Assembly (NCBI RefSeq): GCF_003721595.1
Contig: NZ_RJJR01000014.1
Coordinates: 1-64,000, forward strand
Length of the DNA: 64,000 nucleotides
From: Hanamia caeni
Lineage (GTDB): Bacteria > Bacteroidota > Bacteroidia > Chitinophagales > Chitinophagaceae
Reading direction: 5' to 3'
Shown: positions 17,592 through 27,379 of the stretch, piece after piece
Layout of the letters: every line of letters starts with the position of its first letter
Numbering within the stretch: position 1 is the first letter of the stretch
Translations under genes and position numbers: made by a program
Notes under the pieces: generated by a model
Databases searched by the model: none
The model's input: the letters and a program-made list of their open reading frames with translations, nothing else
What the model was told of the DNA's origin: nothing

Positions 17592-19100
17592 ATGTCACAC
17601 GTAAGAAAGCAGGGTATTGTTTCCACCATTTTTGTGTATGCTGGTTTTTTAATCGGCTTTGTGAATACCTATTTATTTACAAGGCAGGGTTCTTTTTTTA
17701 CGCCTTCGGAATATGGGCTGACAATTATTTTTATCGCGGTCGGCAACATGATGTATGCCTTCGCCAACCTGGGGATGGTTTCTGTGATTTACAAATTTTA
17801 TCCTTATTACGATGATAATCTTCCCAAAAAAAATAATGATCTTCTTACGTGGGTTTTAGTCGTCAGCCTGATTGGATTTGTTTTTGTAATCCTTGCGGGC
17901 ATTGTGTTTAAAGATTTGGTGATTCGGAAATTCGGAAGCAATTCTCCTGAACTTGTTACCTATTATTTTTGGATTTTTCCTTTTGGTTTTTCGCTTTTAA
18001 TATTTTCTATTCTTGAAGTATTTGCCTGGAATATGGGTAAATCAGTTTTTACTACTTTCCTGCGCGAGTTTTTTTTCAGGGCAGTAATCCTCGCTTTAAT
18101 TTTTTTAGTAAGCTTTCAGGTTGTTGATGATTTTGATAGCTTCATCAAATTATATGCGTTCAGTTATGGAGTTGTTGCCCTTGTATTGTTAGTTTATCTT
18201 ATCTATAAAAAGGAGTTTTATATCACCTTTACTATTAGCCGGGTTACGAAAAGATTTTATAAAAAAATTGCCACAATGGCTTCGCTGGTGTATGTGGGAA
18301 GTACCATATTTACCATAGCCATGTTTATTGACAACATTATTATTGCTTCGCTTTTGGGAACAGATTCAGTTGCGATTTTCGGATTTGCTTTTGTGATTTC
18401 CGGATTGGTGCAGGCGCCACAACGCGGTGCAGTAGCGGCTTCCATTCCCGTCTTATCAAGGGCCTGGAAAAATAAAGATTATGAAAAGATCAATGTTATC
18501 TACCAGCGTTCAGGAATTAATTTATTAATTGTATCGCTCGGAATATTTTTAATGATCTGGCTTAATTATGTGGACGCGGTTCAAACTTTTAAGCTCAAGC
18601 CCGCTTATATTGAATCTGTATGGATTTTTTTCTTCCTTGGAATTGCAAGAGTGATTGATTTGGGAACGGGCGTTAATTCGCAAATTATTGGCACGTCGGT
18701 TTTCTGGCGGTTCGAATTTATCAGTGGAATGATTTTGTTATCGCTGGCGGTGCCGCTTAATTATTACCTGGTGAAACACTATGGCGTTATCGGCGCCGGC
18801 TATTCTGCAGTAATTTCTTATTCGGTTTACAATACTATCCGTATTCTTTTTTTAAAAAGAAAATTCAACATGCATCCCTTTAGCAGGAAAACAATTTTTG
18901 TAGTGCTATGGGCATTCTTCATTTATGGCGTTTGTTATTTTTCCTTTATTAACATGCACGGCATTATAGCGATCATTTTGAGAAGCCTTGTGTTTATTGC
19001 ATTCTACGTTGCAGCGATTGTTTATTTTAATCTTACACCGGATATTTTATCAGTATGGATTAATATGAAAAGTAGGATGCTAAAGAAAAAAGATAGATAG
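17592..19100 (+). CDS. Polysaccharide / lipid-linked oligosaccharide flippase (MOP superfamily)
   Basis: 502 residues, with about 12-14 membrane segments throughout. The N-terminal half resembles polysaccharide biosynthesis (Wzx/RfbX-like) proteins, with GIVSTIFVYAGFLIGFVNTYLFTR at the first helix and charged cytoplasmic loops such as LPKKNNDLL. It likely flips a lipid-linked glycan across the inner membrane. No glycosyltransferase is adjacent; one lies 5 kb away on the other strand. The ATG at 17592 is the first reasonable start. Confidence 0.8.
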   Translation: MSHVRKQGIVSTIFVYAGFLIGFVNTYLFTRQGSFFTPSEYGLTIIFIAVGNMMYAFANLGMVSVIYKFYPYYDDNLPKKNNDLLTWVLVVSLIGFVFVILAGIVFKDLVIRKFGSNSPELVTYYFWIFPFGFSLLIFSILEVFAWNMGKSVFTTFLREFFFRAVILALIFLVSFQVVDDFDSFIKLYAFSYGVVALVLLVYLIYKKEFYITFTISRVTKRFYKKIATMASLVYVGSTIFTIAMFIDNIIIASLLGTDSVAIFGFAFVISGLVQAPQRGAVAASIPVLSRAWKNKDYEKINVIYQRSGINLLIVSLGIFLMIWLNYVDAVQTFKLKPAYIESVWIFFFLGIARVIDLGTGVNSQIIGTSVFWRFEFISGMILLSLAVPLNYYLVKHYGVIGAGYSAVISYSVYNTIRILFLKRKFNMHPFSRKTIFVVLWAFFIYGVCYFSFINMHGIIAIILRSLVFIAFYVAAIVYFNLTPDILSVWINMKSRMLKKKDR

Positions 19101-19126
19101 TAAAGAATATCTTCCGGATTTGTGTC

Positions 19127-20914
19127 TTACATTTTTGAAGGCGCTTTAATTCCCAATAATTGCAGACCACTTTTTATATTGTTGGCTGTCATAACGCTTA
19201 GGGCTACACGAAAATTTTTCTTTTCATCTGTTTCAGCATTGGCCACCGAATGTTCGGTATAAAAGGAATTATAAATTTTGGCGAGGTTAAAAACATAATT
19301 CGCAATAACCGAAGGGTTCATTTCATCCGCCGCTTCTGCAATAATATTTCCATATTTTTCCAACATGATAATCAGTTGCCTTTCTAAAGGAAAAAGACTT
19401 TCTGAAAAATTGTTGTTTATAATTGCCAAATCTTCCTGTCCTGTTTTTCTTAAGATAGATTGAATGCGCGCGTAGGTATATTGAACAAAAGGGCCGGTAA
19501 ATCCATGAAAATCGATACTCTCGTCAGGATTAAAAATCATTCTTTTTTTTGGGTCTACTCTTAAAAGATAAAACTTCATTGCACCAAGGCCAAGCGTTTC
19601 ATACAGTTGTTTTAATTCCTCTTCTGAGAAATCATTGACCTTGCCTAGTTCCGTGGTATGCTCTTCGGCGGTAGCAACCATTTCGTCGATAAGATCATCG
19701 GCGTCTACTACCGTTCCTTCGCGGCTTTTCATTTTGCCGGAAGTGAGCTCAACCATTCCGTAGCTGAGGTGATAAATTTTATCTGCAAATGGCATTCCGA
19801 GCTTCCTGATAATTTCTTTCAGCACTTTCATGTGATACAATTGCTCATCGCCAATCACATAAATACTTTTATCAAGATGGTATTGCTCAAATTTTTCTAT
19901 TGCGAGGCCTATATCCTGCGTAATATATACGGAGGTTCCATCGCTCCTTAATACCAGCTTTTCATCCAGGTTTTCATCAGAGAGGTCAATCCACACACTT
20001 CCATCTTCTTTTTGAAAAAGAACTTTTTTCATAAGGCCTTCTTTAACGAAATCTTTGCCCAGCAGATAGGTTTGGCTTTCATAAAAAGTTTTGTCGAAAT
20101 CACTTCCGATCCTTTTATAAGTTTCGTCAAAACCTTTATACACCCAGCCATTCATTGTGGACCACAAATTTCTGACTTCAGGATTTCCCTGTTCCCATTC
20201 TACCAGCAGTTGCTGCGTTTGTTTCATAATGGGCGCTTCTTTTTCGGCCTCTTCTTTTTTTATTCCTGAATCAACAAGGGCGTTCACTTCTTTCCTGTAC
20301 TCATCATTGAACATTACATAATAATCGCCCACAAAATGATCTCCTTTGGTGTGAGTAGATGAAGGTGTGGCGCCATTGGCAAACATTTCCCATGCAAGCA
20401 TGCTTTTGCAGATATGAATTCCGCGATCGTTTATGATAGAAGTTTTTACTACTTCATTTCCGTTGGCTTTCAAAATTTCAGCCACGCTCCATCCTAAAAA
20501 ATTATTTCTTAAATGCCCGAGGTGTAATGGTTTATTGGTATTGGGAGAAGAATATTCCACCATCACTCTTTGATGATTTAAAGGTTTTTTACCATAGTTT
20601 TCATCATTATAGTTTTCGTACAAAAAAGTAGTGAGCTGTTTTTCACTAACAACGAGATTTAAAAATCCTTTGATAACATTATATCCGGAAAAAAAACCAG
20701 GATAATCTTTCAACATTTGTTCGCCTAATTCTGCTCCTAACTTTTCAGGAGCTTTCTTTAAATTTTTTACAAGTGCAAAAAGCACTATCGTATAATCGCC
20801 TTCAAATTCAGGCCTGGTTTCATTTATCTGGAAATCATCAGAAGTAAATGTTTGCCCGGAAATCTTTGACAGGCTGTTGATGGCGACGGATTGTATAAAC
20901 GAAGAAAAAGACAT
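19127..20914 (-). CDS. argS: Arginine-tRNA ligase
   Basis: Charges tRNA-Arg. 595 residues. Arg_tRNA_synt_N is at about 1-90, the HIGH-type motif HLGH in NKPLHLGHLRNN near 126, the KMSKS-like GKMKSREG near 392, and the DALR anticodon-binding domain in the last ~110 residues. The start MSFSSFIQSVAINSL (20914) is chosen over an upstream hydrophobic, unsupported extension. It is a single-gene unit. Confidence 0.95.
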   Translation of the reverse strand: MSFSSFIQSVAINSLSKISGQTFTSDDFQINETRPEFEGDYTIVLFALVKNLKKAPEKLGAELGEQMLKDYPGFFSGYNVIKGFLNLVVSEKQLTTFLYENYNDENYGKKPLNHQRVMVEYSSPNTNKPLHLGHLRNNFLGWSVAEILKANGNEVVKTSIINDRGIHICKSMLAWEMFANGATPSSTHTKGDHFVGDYYVMFNDEYRKEVNALVDSGIKKEEAEKEAPIMKQTQQLLVEWEQGNPEVRNLWSTMNGWVYKGFDETYKRIGSDFDKTFYESQTYLLGKDFVKEGLMKKVLFQKEDGSVWIDLSDENLDEKLVLRSDGTSVYITQDIGLAIEKFEQYHLDKSIYVIGDEQLYHMKVLKEIIRKLGMPFADKIYHLSYGMVELTSGKMKSREGTVVDADDLIDEMVATAEEHTTELGKVNDFSEEELKQLYETLGLGAMKFYLLRVDPKKRMIFNPDESIDFHGFTGPFVQYTYARIQSILRKTGQEDLAIINNNFSESLFPLERQLIIMLEKYGNIIAEAADEMNPSVIANYVFNLAKIYNSFYTEHSVANAETDEKKNFRVALSVMTANNIKSGLQLLGIKAPSKM

Positions 20915-21024
20915 GAAAAAAAATATTGACAATTTTGAAAAGAGCAATTGCTGGGTTAGTAAACGAACCTGCCTGACGGTAGGTAAACAAATATTCGTTT
21001 TTTTTATTTAGAATTGACAGCGCA

Positions 21025-21837
21025 TTATTTATAATGTTCTATGGCTTTTTTTACGCTGTCATATTTTAGCAAAAGCGCGCGGGCAGTGGCTTCATCTTTA
21101 ATTCCTGTTTTTTCCATCAGAATGCGGGCGCCTCTTCCCACAATTTTCTGATTGGTAAGCTTCATGTTCACCATTTTGTTGTCTTCCACACGGCCCATAC
21201 GTATCATAGCTGCTGTGGAAATCATGTTTAAGGCCATTTTTTGTGCAGTGCCGCTTTTCATCCTTGTGCTGCCTGTAACAAATTCAGGTCCGACAATGAT
21301 TTCAACAGGGAAATCGGCAACTTCGCTTATTGGCGAACCTGGATTGCAGGCAATGCTGCCGGTAACAATATTATTTTCTTTACATTTTTTTAATGCGGCG
21401 ATTACATAGGGTGTAGTGCCGCTGGAGGCGATGCCAATTACCACATCTGCATCATTTACGTTGTATTGTTGCAAATCTTTCCAGCCTTGCTCTGTATTAT
21501 CTTCAGCATTCTCAACAGGGTCAACGATGGCTTTGTCGCCGCCTGCAATAATGCCAACAACAAGACCTTTGGGAACGCCATAAGTAGGCACACACTCACT
21601 GGCATCTAAAATGCCGAGGCGGCCGCTGGTGCCGGCGCCAATATAAAACAGCCGTCCGCCATCAATCATTTTTTCCGCAACAACCGAGATCAGCTTTTCC
21701 ATTTCAGGCAAAGCTTTTGTAACGGCCGGTGCCACCTGCATATCTTCTTCATTTATATTTTTGATAATTTCTGCAACCGTCATTTTTTCAAGATGACGGT
21801 GGTTGGATGGTTCCTCGGTAACTTTTCTAAAAGCCAT
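21025..21837 (-). CDS. murQ: N-acetylmuramic acid 6-phosphate etherase
   Basis: Cleaves the lactyl ether of MurNAc-6-phosphate to give GlcNAc-6-phosphate and D-lactate in cell-wall recycling. 270 residues with a SIS domain. Family motifs are TEEPSNHRHLEKM at the N-terminus, GAGTSGRLGILDASECVPTYG near 55-75 and GSTRMKSGTAQKM. The start at 21837 is five codons into a longer frame and fits the family. A -7 box TAGTTTTG on the minus strand (21850-21857) lies 12 bases from the ATG, so the leader would be very short. No anmK or transporter is nearby. Confidence 0.93.
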   Translation of the reverse strand: MAFRKVTEEPSNHRHLEKMTVAEIIKNINEEDMQVAPAVTKALPEMEKLISVVAEKMIDGGRLFYIGAGTSGRLGILDASECVPTYGVPKGLVVGIIAGGDKAIVDPVENAEDNTEQGWKDLQQYNVNDADVVIGIASSGTTPYVIAALKKCKENNIVTGSIACNPGSPISEVADFPVEIIVGPEFVTGSTRMKSGTAQKMALNMISTAAMIRMGRVEDNKMVNMKLTNQKIVGRGARILMEKTGIKDEATARALLLKYDSVKKAIEHYK

Positions 21838-21976
21838 TCTTTTTTTATGCAAAACTAATTTAATAATTAGATTGTTCCGTATCGTATTATCCTGTTAAAA
21901 ACATTTTGTTCTTTGGCGCAATTCTATACTTGCATTAAATTACAGCGCTTTAATTTTTTAATGTAACGATTTCAAA

Positions 21977-24361
21977 ATGAAACAACTGGTTGCCGCGTTT
22001 ATATTTTTTTTCCTTTCCATATCGTGTGCGGTTGCTCAAAATTTTCAGAAAAACCTGGAAACCTACGCAAATAAATTTACCACCGAAAGAATTTATTTGC
22101 ATTATGATAAATCTGCCTACGCAGCCGGAGAAACGGTTTGGTTCAAGCTTTATATGATGCAGACCATTTTTCCGGCAGAGAATAGCAAATCGGTTTATGT
22201 TGACTGGACAGATGAGGATGGGAAGTTATTGTTGCATACGATTAGCCCTGTGCAGGATGGAACTGCTTTTGGCCAGTTTACAATCCCTGATGATTATAAA
22301 GGAAAATTTCTTCATGTAAAATCGTATACCAAATGGATGCTGAATTTTGATTCAGCATTTTTATACAATAAAGATCTAAGGATACTTTCAGATTCCGTTT
22401 CTCATGCAAATAAAATTGCAATTAAACCAGAGCTTGAATTTTTTCCCGAAGGTGGCGATATCATCAACGGTATCAATAATAAAATTGCTTTTAAAGCAAA
22501 TGATCAATTTGGAAAGCCGGTGAATATTAAAGGGGAAATAAAAAATGGGAAAGGCGAATCGATTGCCAAACTGGAAGCAGTGCACAGCGGCATGGGATTT
22601 TTTTATTTGATGCCACAGCAAAATGATAAATACACTGCTTATTGGCAGGATGAAAAAGGCGCGCAACACACTACGCCTCTGCCTGCTGTAAAACAATCCG
22701 GCGTTTCTCTGCAAATAGCGCTTGCGGGCACTAAAAGAAATTTTTTAGTGGCGGTGGCTCCCGGAGATGTTGCTAAAATATCTTCCGTTCATATTGTGGG
22801 CACTGAATATCACCAGCCGGTTTTTAATATTACGAAGCAATTTACTAATGGAATTACACAGGGCGTTATTCCTACAGAAGCTTTGCCCACCGGCATTTTA
22901 ACCATCACCGTCTTCGATGAAAATTGGATTCCGCTGGCTGAGCGCATCACCTATGTGAACAATGATGAAGCACAATTTCAACCAACGATGACCGTAAAGC
23001 ATTGGGGCTTAAATAAGCGTGCTAAAAATGAAATAGAAATAGAGGTTCCAGACAGCCTTTCAGCTAATTTATCTGTGGCAGTAACGGATGCTGCAATTGG
23101 CACCGACTCATCGGATAACATTATTTCCCATCTTCTGCTTTCGGGCCAATTGAAAGGAAATGTATACGAGCCCGCTTATTATTTTTCCAACAACAGCGAT
23201 TCGCTGGCACAGCAGCTCGATTTAATAATGCTTACACATGGCTGGCGCAGGTTCAACTGGCAAAAGCTTGTAGCAGGCGAATTTCCTGAAATCAAATACC
23301 AGCGCGATACATCGTATTTATCAATATCCGGTAAAATTTATGGAGCCACGCCTATTCAGTTAGAACTCGCCAAACAAATTGTGCTGATGGTGAATAGAAA
23401 AAACCTGGGAACACAGATTTTTACAGTGCCGGTGAAGCCTGACGGTAGCTTTAATGATCCTTCGCTTATTCTTTTCGATACGGCAAGAATTTATTACCAG
23501 TTAGGAAAAAACAGTGGCCTTGATAATGTGAGTGTGCAATTTTTGGCTAACAAGCTTTTGCCATTTTCAAATAATGCCAGCGCTTCGGGAATGGATTTCA
23601 ATCATGCGGCGGATACTACCGGCAACAGTTATCAGATCCATTTGAATGATGCTCTGCAACGCGAGCTGGAATATTACAAAGGCAAAGTGCTTGCAACCGT
23701 AAATATAAAAGCGAAGCCAAAATCCACGCTGGATGAGATGGACAAAAGATATACATCCGGAATGTTTAGCGGAGGCGATGCACACGAATTTGATTTGGTA
23801 AATGATCCTTTTGCGGCATCGGCGCTCAATATTTTTCAATACCTGCAGGGAAAGGTGGCAGGCTTGCAAATAAATGCTACCCAAAACCCGCCCAGCCTTT
23901 CCTGGCGCGGCGGCAGTCCTTCGCTGTTCCTTGATGAAATGCCTGTTACGTCGGATATGCTTACCTCAATCCCGGTGAATGATATTGCTTATGTAAAAGT
24001 TTTTTCTCCTCCGTTTATGGGCGCTGCAGGCGGCGGTAGTGGCGGCGGCATTGCAATCTATACCCGCAAAGGAGGTGATGAAAAGCAGGAACCCGGTAAG
24101 GGACTTTCAAATAATACCGTTAGCGGTTACACTATGATAAGGGAATTTTATTCACCTGATTATGATTCGTTCAATGAAGAAAATGAGAAGAAGGATTTGC
24201 GAAGTACGCTGTATTGGAACCCTTCTGTAGTAACAGTTCCGGGAAAAAATAAAGTATTGCTGAAGTTTTATAATAATGATGTAACAGAATCTTTCCGCGT
24301 CATAATTGAAGGAATGACAAAGGACGGACGCCTTGCTCATATTGAACAAATGATGGAATAA
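21977..24361 (+). CDS. Secreted MG2-domain / TonB-receptor-plug-domain protein
   Basis: 794 residues. A signal peptide (ends AVAQN) is followed at about 35-130 by a macroglobulin-like MG2 segment (ERIYLHYDKSAYAAGETVWFKLYM), more beta-sandwich regions, and at about 590-700 a TonB-dependent-receptor plug-like domain (NIFQYLQGKVAGLQI, then a GGSGGGIAIYTRKG end). No beta-barrel follows, so it is not itself a receptor. Proteins of this layout are frequent in Bacteroidetes, often next to TonB receptors, but their role is unclear. It stands alone here. Confidence 0.75.
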   Translation: MKQLVAAFIFFFLSISCAVAQNFQKNLETYANKFTTERIYLHYDKSAYAAGETVWFKLYMMQTIFPAENSKSVYVDWTDEDGKLLLHTISPVQDGTAFGQFTIPDDYKGKFLHVKSYTKWMLNFDSAFLYNKDLRILSDSVSHANKIAIKPELEFFPEGGDIINGINNKIAFKANDQFGKPVNIKGEIKNGKGESIAKLEAVHSGMGFFYLMPQQNDKYTAYWQDEKGAQHTTPLPAVKQSGVSLQIALAGTKRNFLVAVAPGDVAKISSVHIVGTEYHQPVFNITKQFTNGITQGVIPTEALPTGILTITVFDENWIPLAERITYVNNDEAQFQPTMTVKHWGLNKRAKNEIEIEVPDSLSANLSVAVTDAAIGTDSSDNIISHLLLSGQLKGNVYEPAYYFSNNSDSLAQQLDLIMLTHGWRRFNWQKLVAGEFPEIKYQRDTSYLSISGKIYGATPIQLELAKQIVLMVNRKNLGTQIFTVPVKPDGSFNDPSLILFDTARIYYQLGKNSGLDNVSVQFLANKLLPFSNNASASGMDFNHAADTTGNSYQIHLNDALQRELEYYKGKVLATVNIKAKPKSTLDEMDKRYTSGMFSGGDAHEFDLVNDPFAASALNIFQYLQGKVAGLQINATQNPPSLSWRGGSPSLFLDEMPVTSDMLTSIPVNDIAYVKVFSPPFMGAAGGGSGGGIAIYTRKGGDEKQEPGKGLSNNTVSGYTMIREFYSPDYDSFNEENEKKDLRSTLYWNPSVVTVPGKNKVLLKFYNNDVTESFRVIIEGMTKDGRLAHIEQMME

Positions 24362-24403
24362 AAAAAATTCGTTTTTCAGTAAACAAACTTTTAAACAATT
24401 TTT

Positions 24404-25525
24404 TTATTCCAGGGTTCTCACAATCGTTGCTGCCTTGGCTGCAATTTTTTTCCAATAAAAATGATTAAAATAGGCTGAGGTAATATCAGGGAAAGAGGCT
24501 AAGCTTTTTTCCATATTATCTGCAAAAGCCTGCCAGTCTTCATTTGGCGATAGCAGCAATTTGCCGTTACAAATATTTTCGTCTACACCAATTGCGCCGT
24601 CTGTGGTAGAAACCGCATTCATGTTGTATCCAAGCGATTCTACTAATTTTGTTTTAATGCCACCGCCTTCGGGAACAGGATTTATAAACACATCGGCGCC
24701 TTTAAAATATTCCGTAATGTCGTCGACAAAACCTGCATAAATTATATTTTGGCCTTCAAAATTTTTTAGCTCATTCATTTCGGCAGGAAGGCCTTTGCCG
24801 CAAATAATTATTTTGTAGCTGATTTGTTTTTTTAAAAAAAGCGGGTTGATTTTATAAAGAATATTTTTTACGGCAGCCAGGTTGGGAAAATAATCGAGTG
24901 TGCCGTTGAAAAGAAACAAATATGTGTCGGTAGTTAAGGAATATCTCGACAGCAGTTCATTCCTGGCCGCTTTTTTTTCTGTGACGGAAGGAATTGTATT
25001 CCACGAAATACCGTAGGTAATCACAGCGCTTTTTTCAAAAGGAATTTTGTACCGCTCATGAAAATAATTTCTATCTTTTGAATTGATACAAAAAGTAAAA
25101 TCCGCTTTTCGGTGAACGTATTTTTCATAATGCCACAAAATTTTCCACCACCGTTCTCCAGCCCTTTTGAATCTTTCTGATTCTATATTATGTGAATGGA
25201 TGATGAGCTTCAACTTACAAAATTTTTTTAACAACAGTCCCATCCAGCCATAATAAGGATGCTCAACTATTACCACTGAAATATTATTTTCCCTGATTAT
25301 TTTTTTTATTTTGGTAAAATTTAAAATGTTGGCATATCGCCCGCTTCCGTTTTCCATTTCATTATAAACTTTATAAGAAACGCCCGAAGGGTCATTGTCC
25401 TGAATCGTAAAACAGAAAAGATTTACCTCACCTGAAAAATATTGATTAAACAAGGCAATTCCTTTTTGCCCTCCTAACTTCGGCGGAAAAATTTTATAGG
25501 TTACAATACTCAGTACATTTGCCAT
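24404..25525 (-). CDS. Glycosyltransferase family 4-like protein
   Basis: 373 residues with a GT-B fold. The N-terminal Rossmann domain starts NVLSIVTYKIFPPKLGGQKG (glycine-rich acceptor side). The C-terminal donor-binding part has YLFLFNGTLDYFPN, IIYAGFVDDITEYFKGADVFINPVPEGGGIKTKLVESLGY, where the Glu of the EGGGIKTKLVE stretch fits the E-x7-E nucleotide-sugar motif. It transfers a sugar to an unknown acceptor. ATG 25525 is preferred to one seven codons upstream. It is divergent from a small membrane protein gene. Confidence 0.82.
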   Translation of the reverse strand: MANVLSIVTYKIFPPKLGGQKGIALFNQYFSGEVNLFCFTIQDNDPSGVSYKVYNEMENGSGRYANILNFTKIKKIIRENNISVVIVEHPYYGWMGLLLKKFCKLKLIIHSHNIESERFKRAGERWWKILWHYEKYVHRKADFTFCINSKDRNYFHERYKIPFEKSAVITYGISWNTIPSVTEKKAARNELLSRYSLTTDTYLFLFNGTLDYFPNLAAVKNILYKINPLFLKKQISYKIIICGKGLPAEMNELKNFEGQNIIYAGFVDDITEYFKGADVFINPVPEGGGIKTKLVESLGYNMNAVSTTDGAIGVDENICNGKLLLSPNEDWQAFADNMEKSLASFPDITSAYFNHFYWKKIAAKAATIVRTLE

Positions 25526-25591
25526 AGGTAAAAATAATTCTGACAAATTACTATTATTTTGTTGAGAATTTTTTCAAAACAAACTATTTAA

Positions 25592-25900
25592 ATGAAATTG
25601 ATTTCATTTTTTTCGCGGTTTACTTTCATCTGCAACCTTTGTTTTTTATTATTTGTCATCTTCTCAAAGCTGGAAGCAGCAAAGGATGTAACGGGAACTC
25701 CCGGCACTGTCGTCTCATTGCCCTTTCTTAAGGATCTGATTGTTATTCTTGGATTTTCAGCAATTTTAATTAACCTGGTGATGTGCATTATTTACGTGAT
25801 AATTTTTGCTGTTAAAAAAATGGTTGTGCTGCCTGTATGGGTTTCTGTCGTAAATGTTTGTTTCCTGATTTTTGAATTTTATTACTTCTTCTTTTTGTAA
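25592..25900 (+). CDS. Small membrane protein, unknown
   Basis: 102 residues with three hydrophobic segments (about 8-25, 48-70 and 80-102) and a basic loop containing AVKKM. No family is recognised. The C-terminus ends in aromatic residues (EFYYFFFL). A hairpin with TTTTTGGA / TCCAAAAA stem follows the stop at 25905-25923. Confidence 0.6.
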   Translation: MKLISFFSRFTFICNLCFLLFVIFSKLEAAKDVTGTPGTVVSLPFLKDLIVILGFSAILINLVMCIIYVIIFAVKKMVVLPVWVSVVNVCFLIFEFYYFFFL

Positions 25901-25904
25901 ATAA

Positions 25905-25930
25905 TTTTTGGATGGTCCAAAAAATTTTAA
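25905..25930 (+). terminator. Probable terminator hairpin after the small membrane protein
   Basis: TTTTTGGA-TGG-TCCAAAAA forms an 8-bp stem a few bases after the stop codon, followed by an A/T-rich stretch (AATTTTAAA) rather than a clean T run. Confidence 0.45.
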
Positions 25931-26038
25931 AGGATAAGCCAACTAAAATATTCGTCGGATTTTCAGCATTTTGTTGGTGATGAGGTGGCCATACAAATGA
26001 AGGAAGTTGCCATGGGCGATGCTTTGATTGGTCAGTAA
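25931..26038 (+). pseudogene. Possible gene remnant
   Basis: A 35-codon open stretch without a start reads ISQLKYSSDFQHFVGDEV and on to GDALIGQ, then TAA. It looks like the tail of a coding sequence, but no family is recognised and chance is possible. Confidence 0.2.
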
Positions 26039-26046
26039 AAGAACTT

Positions 26047-26490
26047 TTAACCAGGATTTTTATCCTGCTGTTTTTTGTTTTCGGTTAGCAGGCGTGCAAC
26101 TGTTTTATCAATCGGCAAGCTTACCTTATCTTCCGCAAAATCAGAAAGATTGACAAAACGAAATTGTTCTGAACGGCCCTGTTCCGAATTGATTTGTTGT
26201 ATATCGAAAGCCTCCTTACAACTGACACAATAGTAAATTGAAATAATCTGATCGTTAGGATTAAAATAGCTTTGCTGATAATAATCGGTTGTATAAAAAT
26301 GATGGAGCACTTCGACATCTATCTGCAATTCCTCTTTAAATTCTCTTATAAGGCAATCAATGGTTCCTTCGCCAAATTCCATACCTCCTCCGGGAAATTT
26401 GGTATAAAAATTTCCCCTGATAATTTCATCGCTCAGCAGAATTTCATTTTTATCATTAATGAGCAGTCCGTACACTCTAACGTTAAACAT
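26047..26490 (-). CDS. Nudix hydrolase
   Basis: 147 residues. The Nudix box is in GGGMEFGEGTIDCLIREFKEEL (near 34-55), keeping the REFKEEL metal-binding core; the small residue usually following EE-x is not Gly. The family hydrolyses nucleoside diphosphate derivatives; substrate unknown. Its start codon overlaps the dapF stop by one base (TAATG), so it is likely translationally coupled to dapF. Confidence 0.82.
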   Translation of the reverse strand: MFNVRVYGLLINDKNEILLSDEIIRGNFYTKFPGGGMEFGEGTIDCLIREFKEELQIDVEVLHHFYTTDYYQQSYFNPNDQIISIYYCVSCKEAFDIQQINSEQGRSEQFRFVNLSDFAEDKVSLPIDKTVARLLTENKKQQDKNPG

Positions 26491-27281
26491 TAGTAAGCTT
26501 TTATTTCATATTCGCCGGAAAATACAAAAGTTGCAGGGCCGGATAACCAGATGTTCGTAAATTTTGTATCGCTTATTTTATCGAATTCGACGCTTAAATT
26601 TCCGCCTTTGGATTTAACTTCTACACGGTTGAATCCATTTTCATTGTGCGCAGCTATCAACGCTGATGCAGTAACGCCGGTGCCGCAGCTTAAAGTTTCA
26701 TCTTCAACGCCGCGCTCATAGGTACGTACAAAAATGTGATCGTCATCGATGGTTTCTACAAAATTTACATTGATGCCTTCCGTCACAAATGCTTTGTTGT
26801 TTCGGATTTTGCGGCCCTCTGATACCACATCTAAATCTTCAAGGCCGGTTACAAATTTTACGTAATGGGGCGAGCCTGTATTTAATACATAATGATCCAG
26901 GGAAAATTCCACTCCCGGAACGTCTTTCATTTCAAGGCTTACCTGTTTGTCAAGGTCAACTTTAGCCTTATGTGTGCCATCACTGGCCGAAAAAATGTAT
27001 TCATTTTTTTTGATGCCCATGTTTGAAGCAAACTGAACGATACATCTGCCGCCATTGCCGCACATAGAACCTAAATTTCCATCGGCATTGAAATAGACCA
27101 TTTCAAAATCGAAACCTTCTTTTTCATTCAACAGCATAAGGCCGTCTGCACCTATTCCAAAATGGCGGTCGCACATTTTATTTATCTGCTTCGTAGTTAA
27201 TTTATCACCTGCTTTTTCGCGGTTGTCTATGATAATAAAATCATTTCCTGATCCCTGGTATTTATAAAATTTAATTTTCAT
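26490..27281 (-). CDS. dapF: Diaminopimelate epimerase
   Basis: Converts LL- to meso-diaminopimelate for lysine and peptidoglycan. 263 residues. Both catalytic Cys are visible, in NLGSMCGNGGRC near residue 75 and ETLSCGTGVTAS near 208. N-terminal KYQGSGNDFIIID is the family hallmark. It is first in a two-gene unit with the Nudix gene, overlapping by one base. Confidence 0.95.
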   Translation of the reverse strand: MKIKFYKYQGSGNDFIIIDNREKAGDKLTTKQINKMCDRHFGIGADGLMLLNEKEGFDFEMVYFNADGNLGSMCGNGGRCIVQFASNMGIKKNEYIFSASDGTHKAKVDLDKQVSLEMKDVPGVEFSLDHYVLNTGSPHYVKFVTGLEDLDVVSEGRKIRNNKAFVTEGINVNFVETIDDDHIFVRTYERGVEDETLSCGTGVTASALIAAHNENGFNRVEVKSKGGNLSVEFDKISDTKFTNIWLSGPATFVFSGEYEIKAY

Positions 27282-27379
27282 TCTGATAATATTTGTGATG
27301 TACTATAGAAAAAAGCTGAGCTCTATTGCATTTCAATAGATTAAATTTTTCCATGGCTAACATCATTACTGTTATGTTT

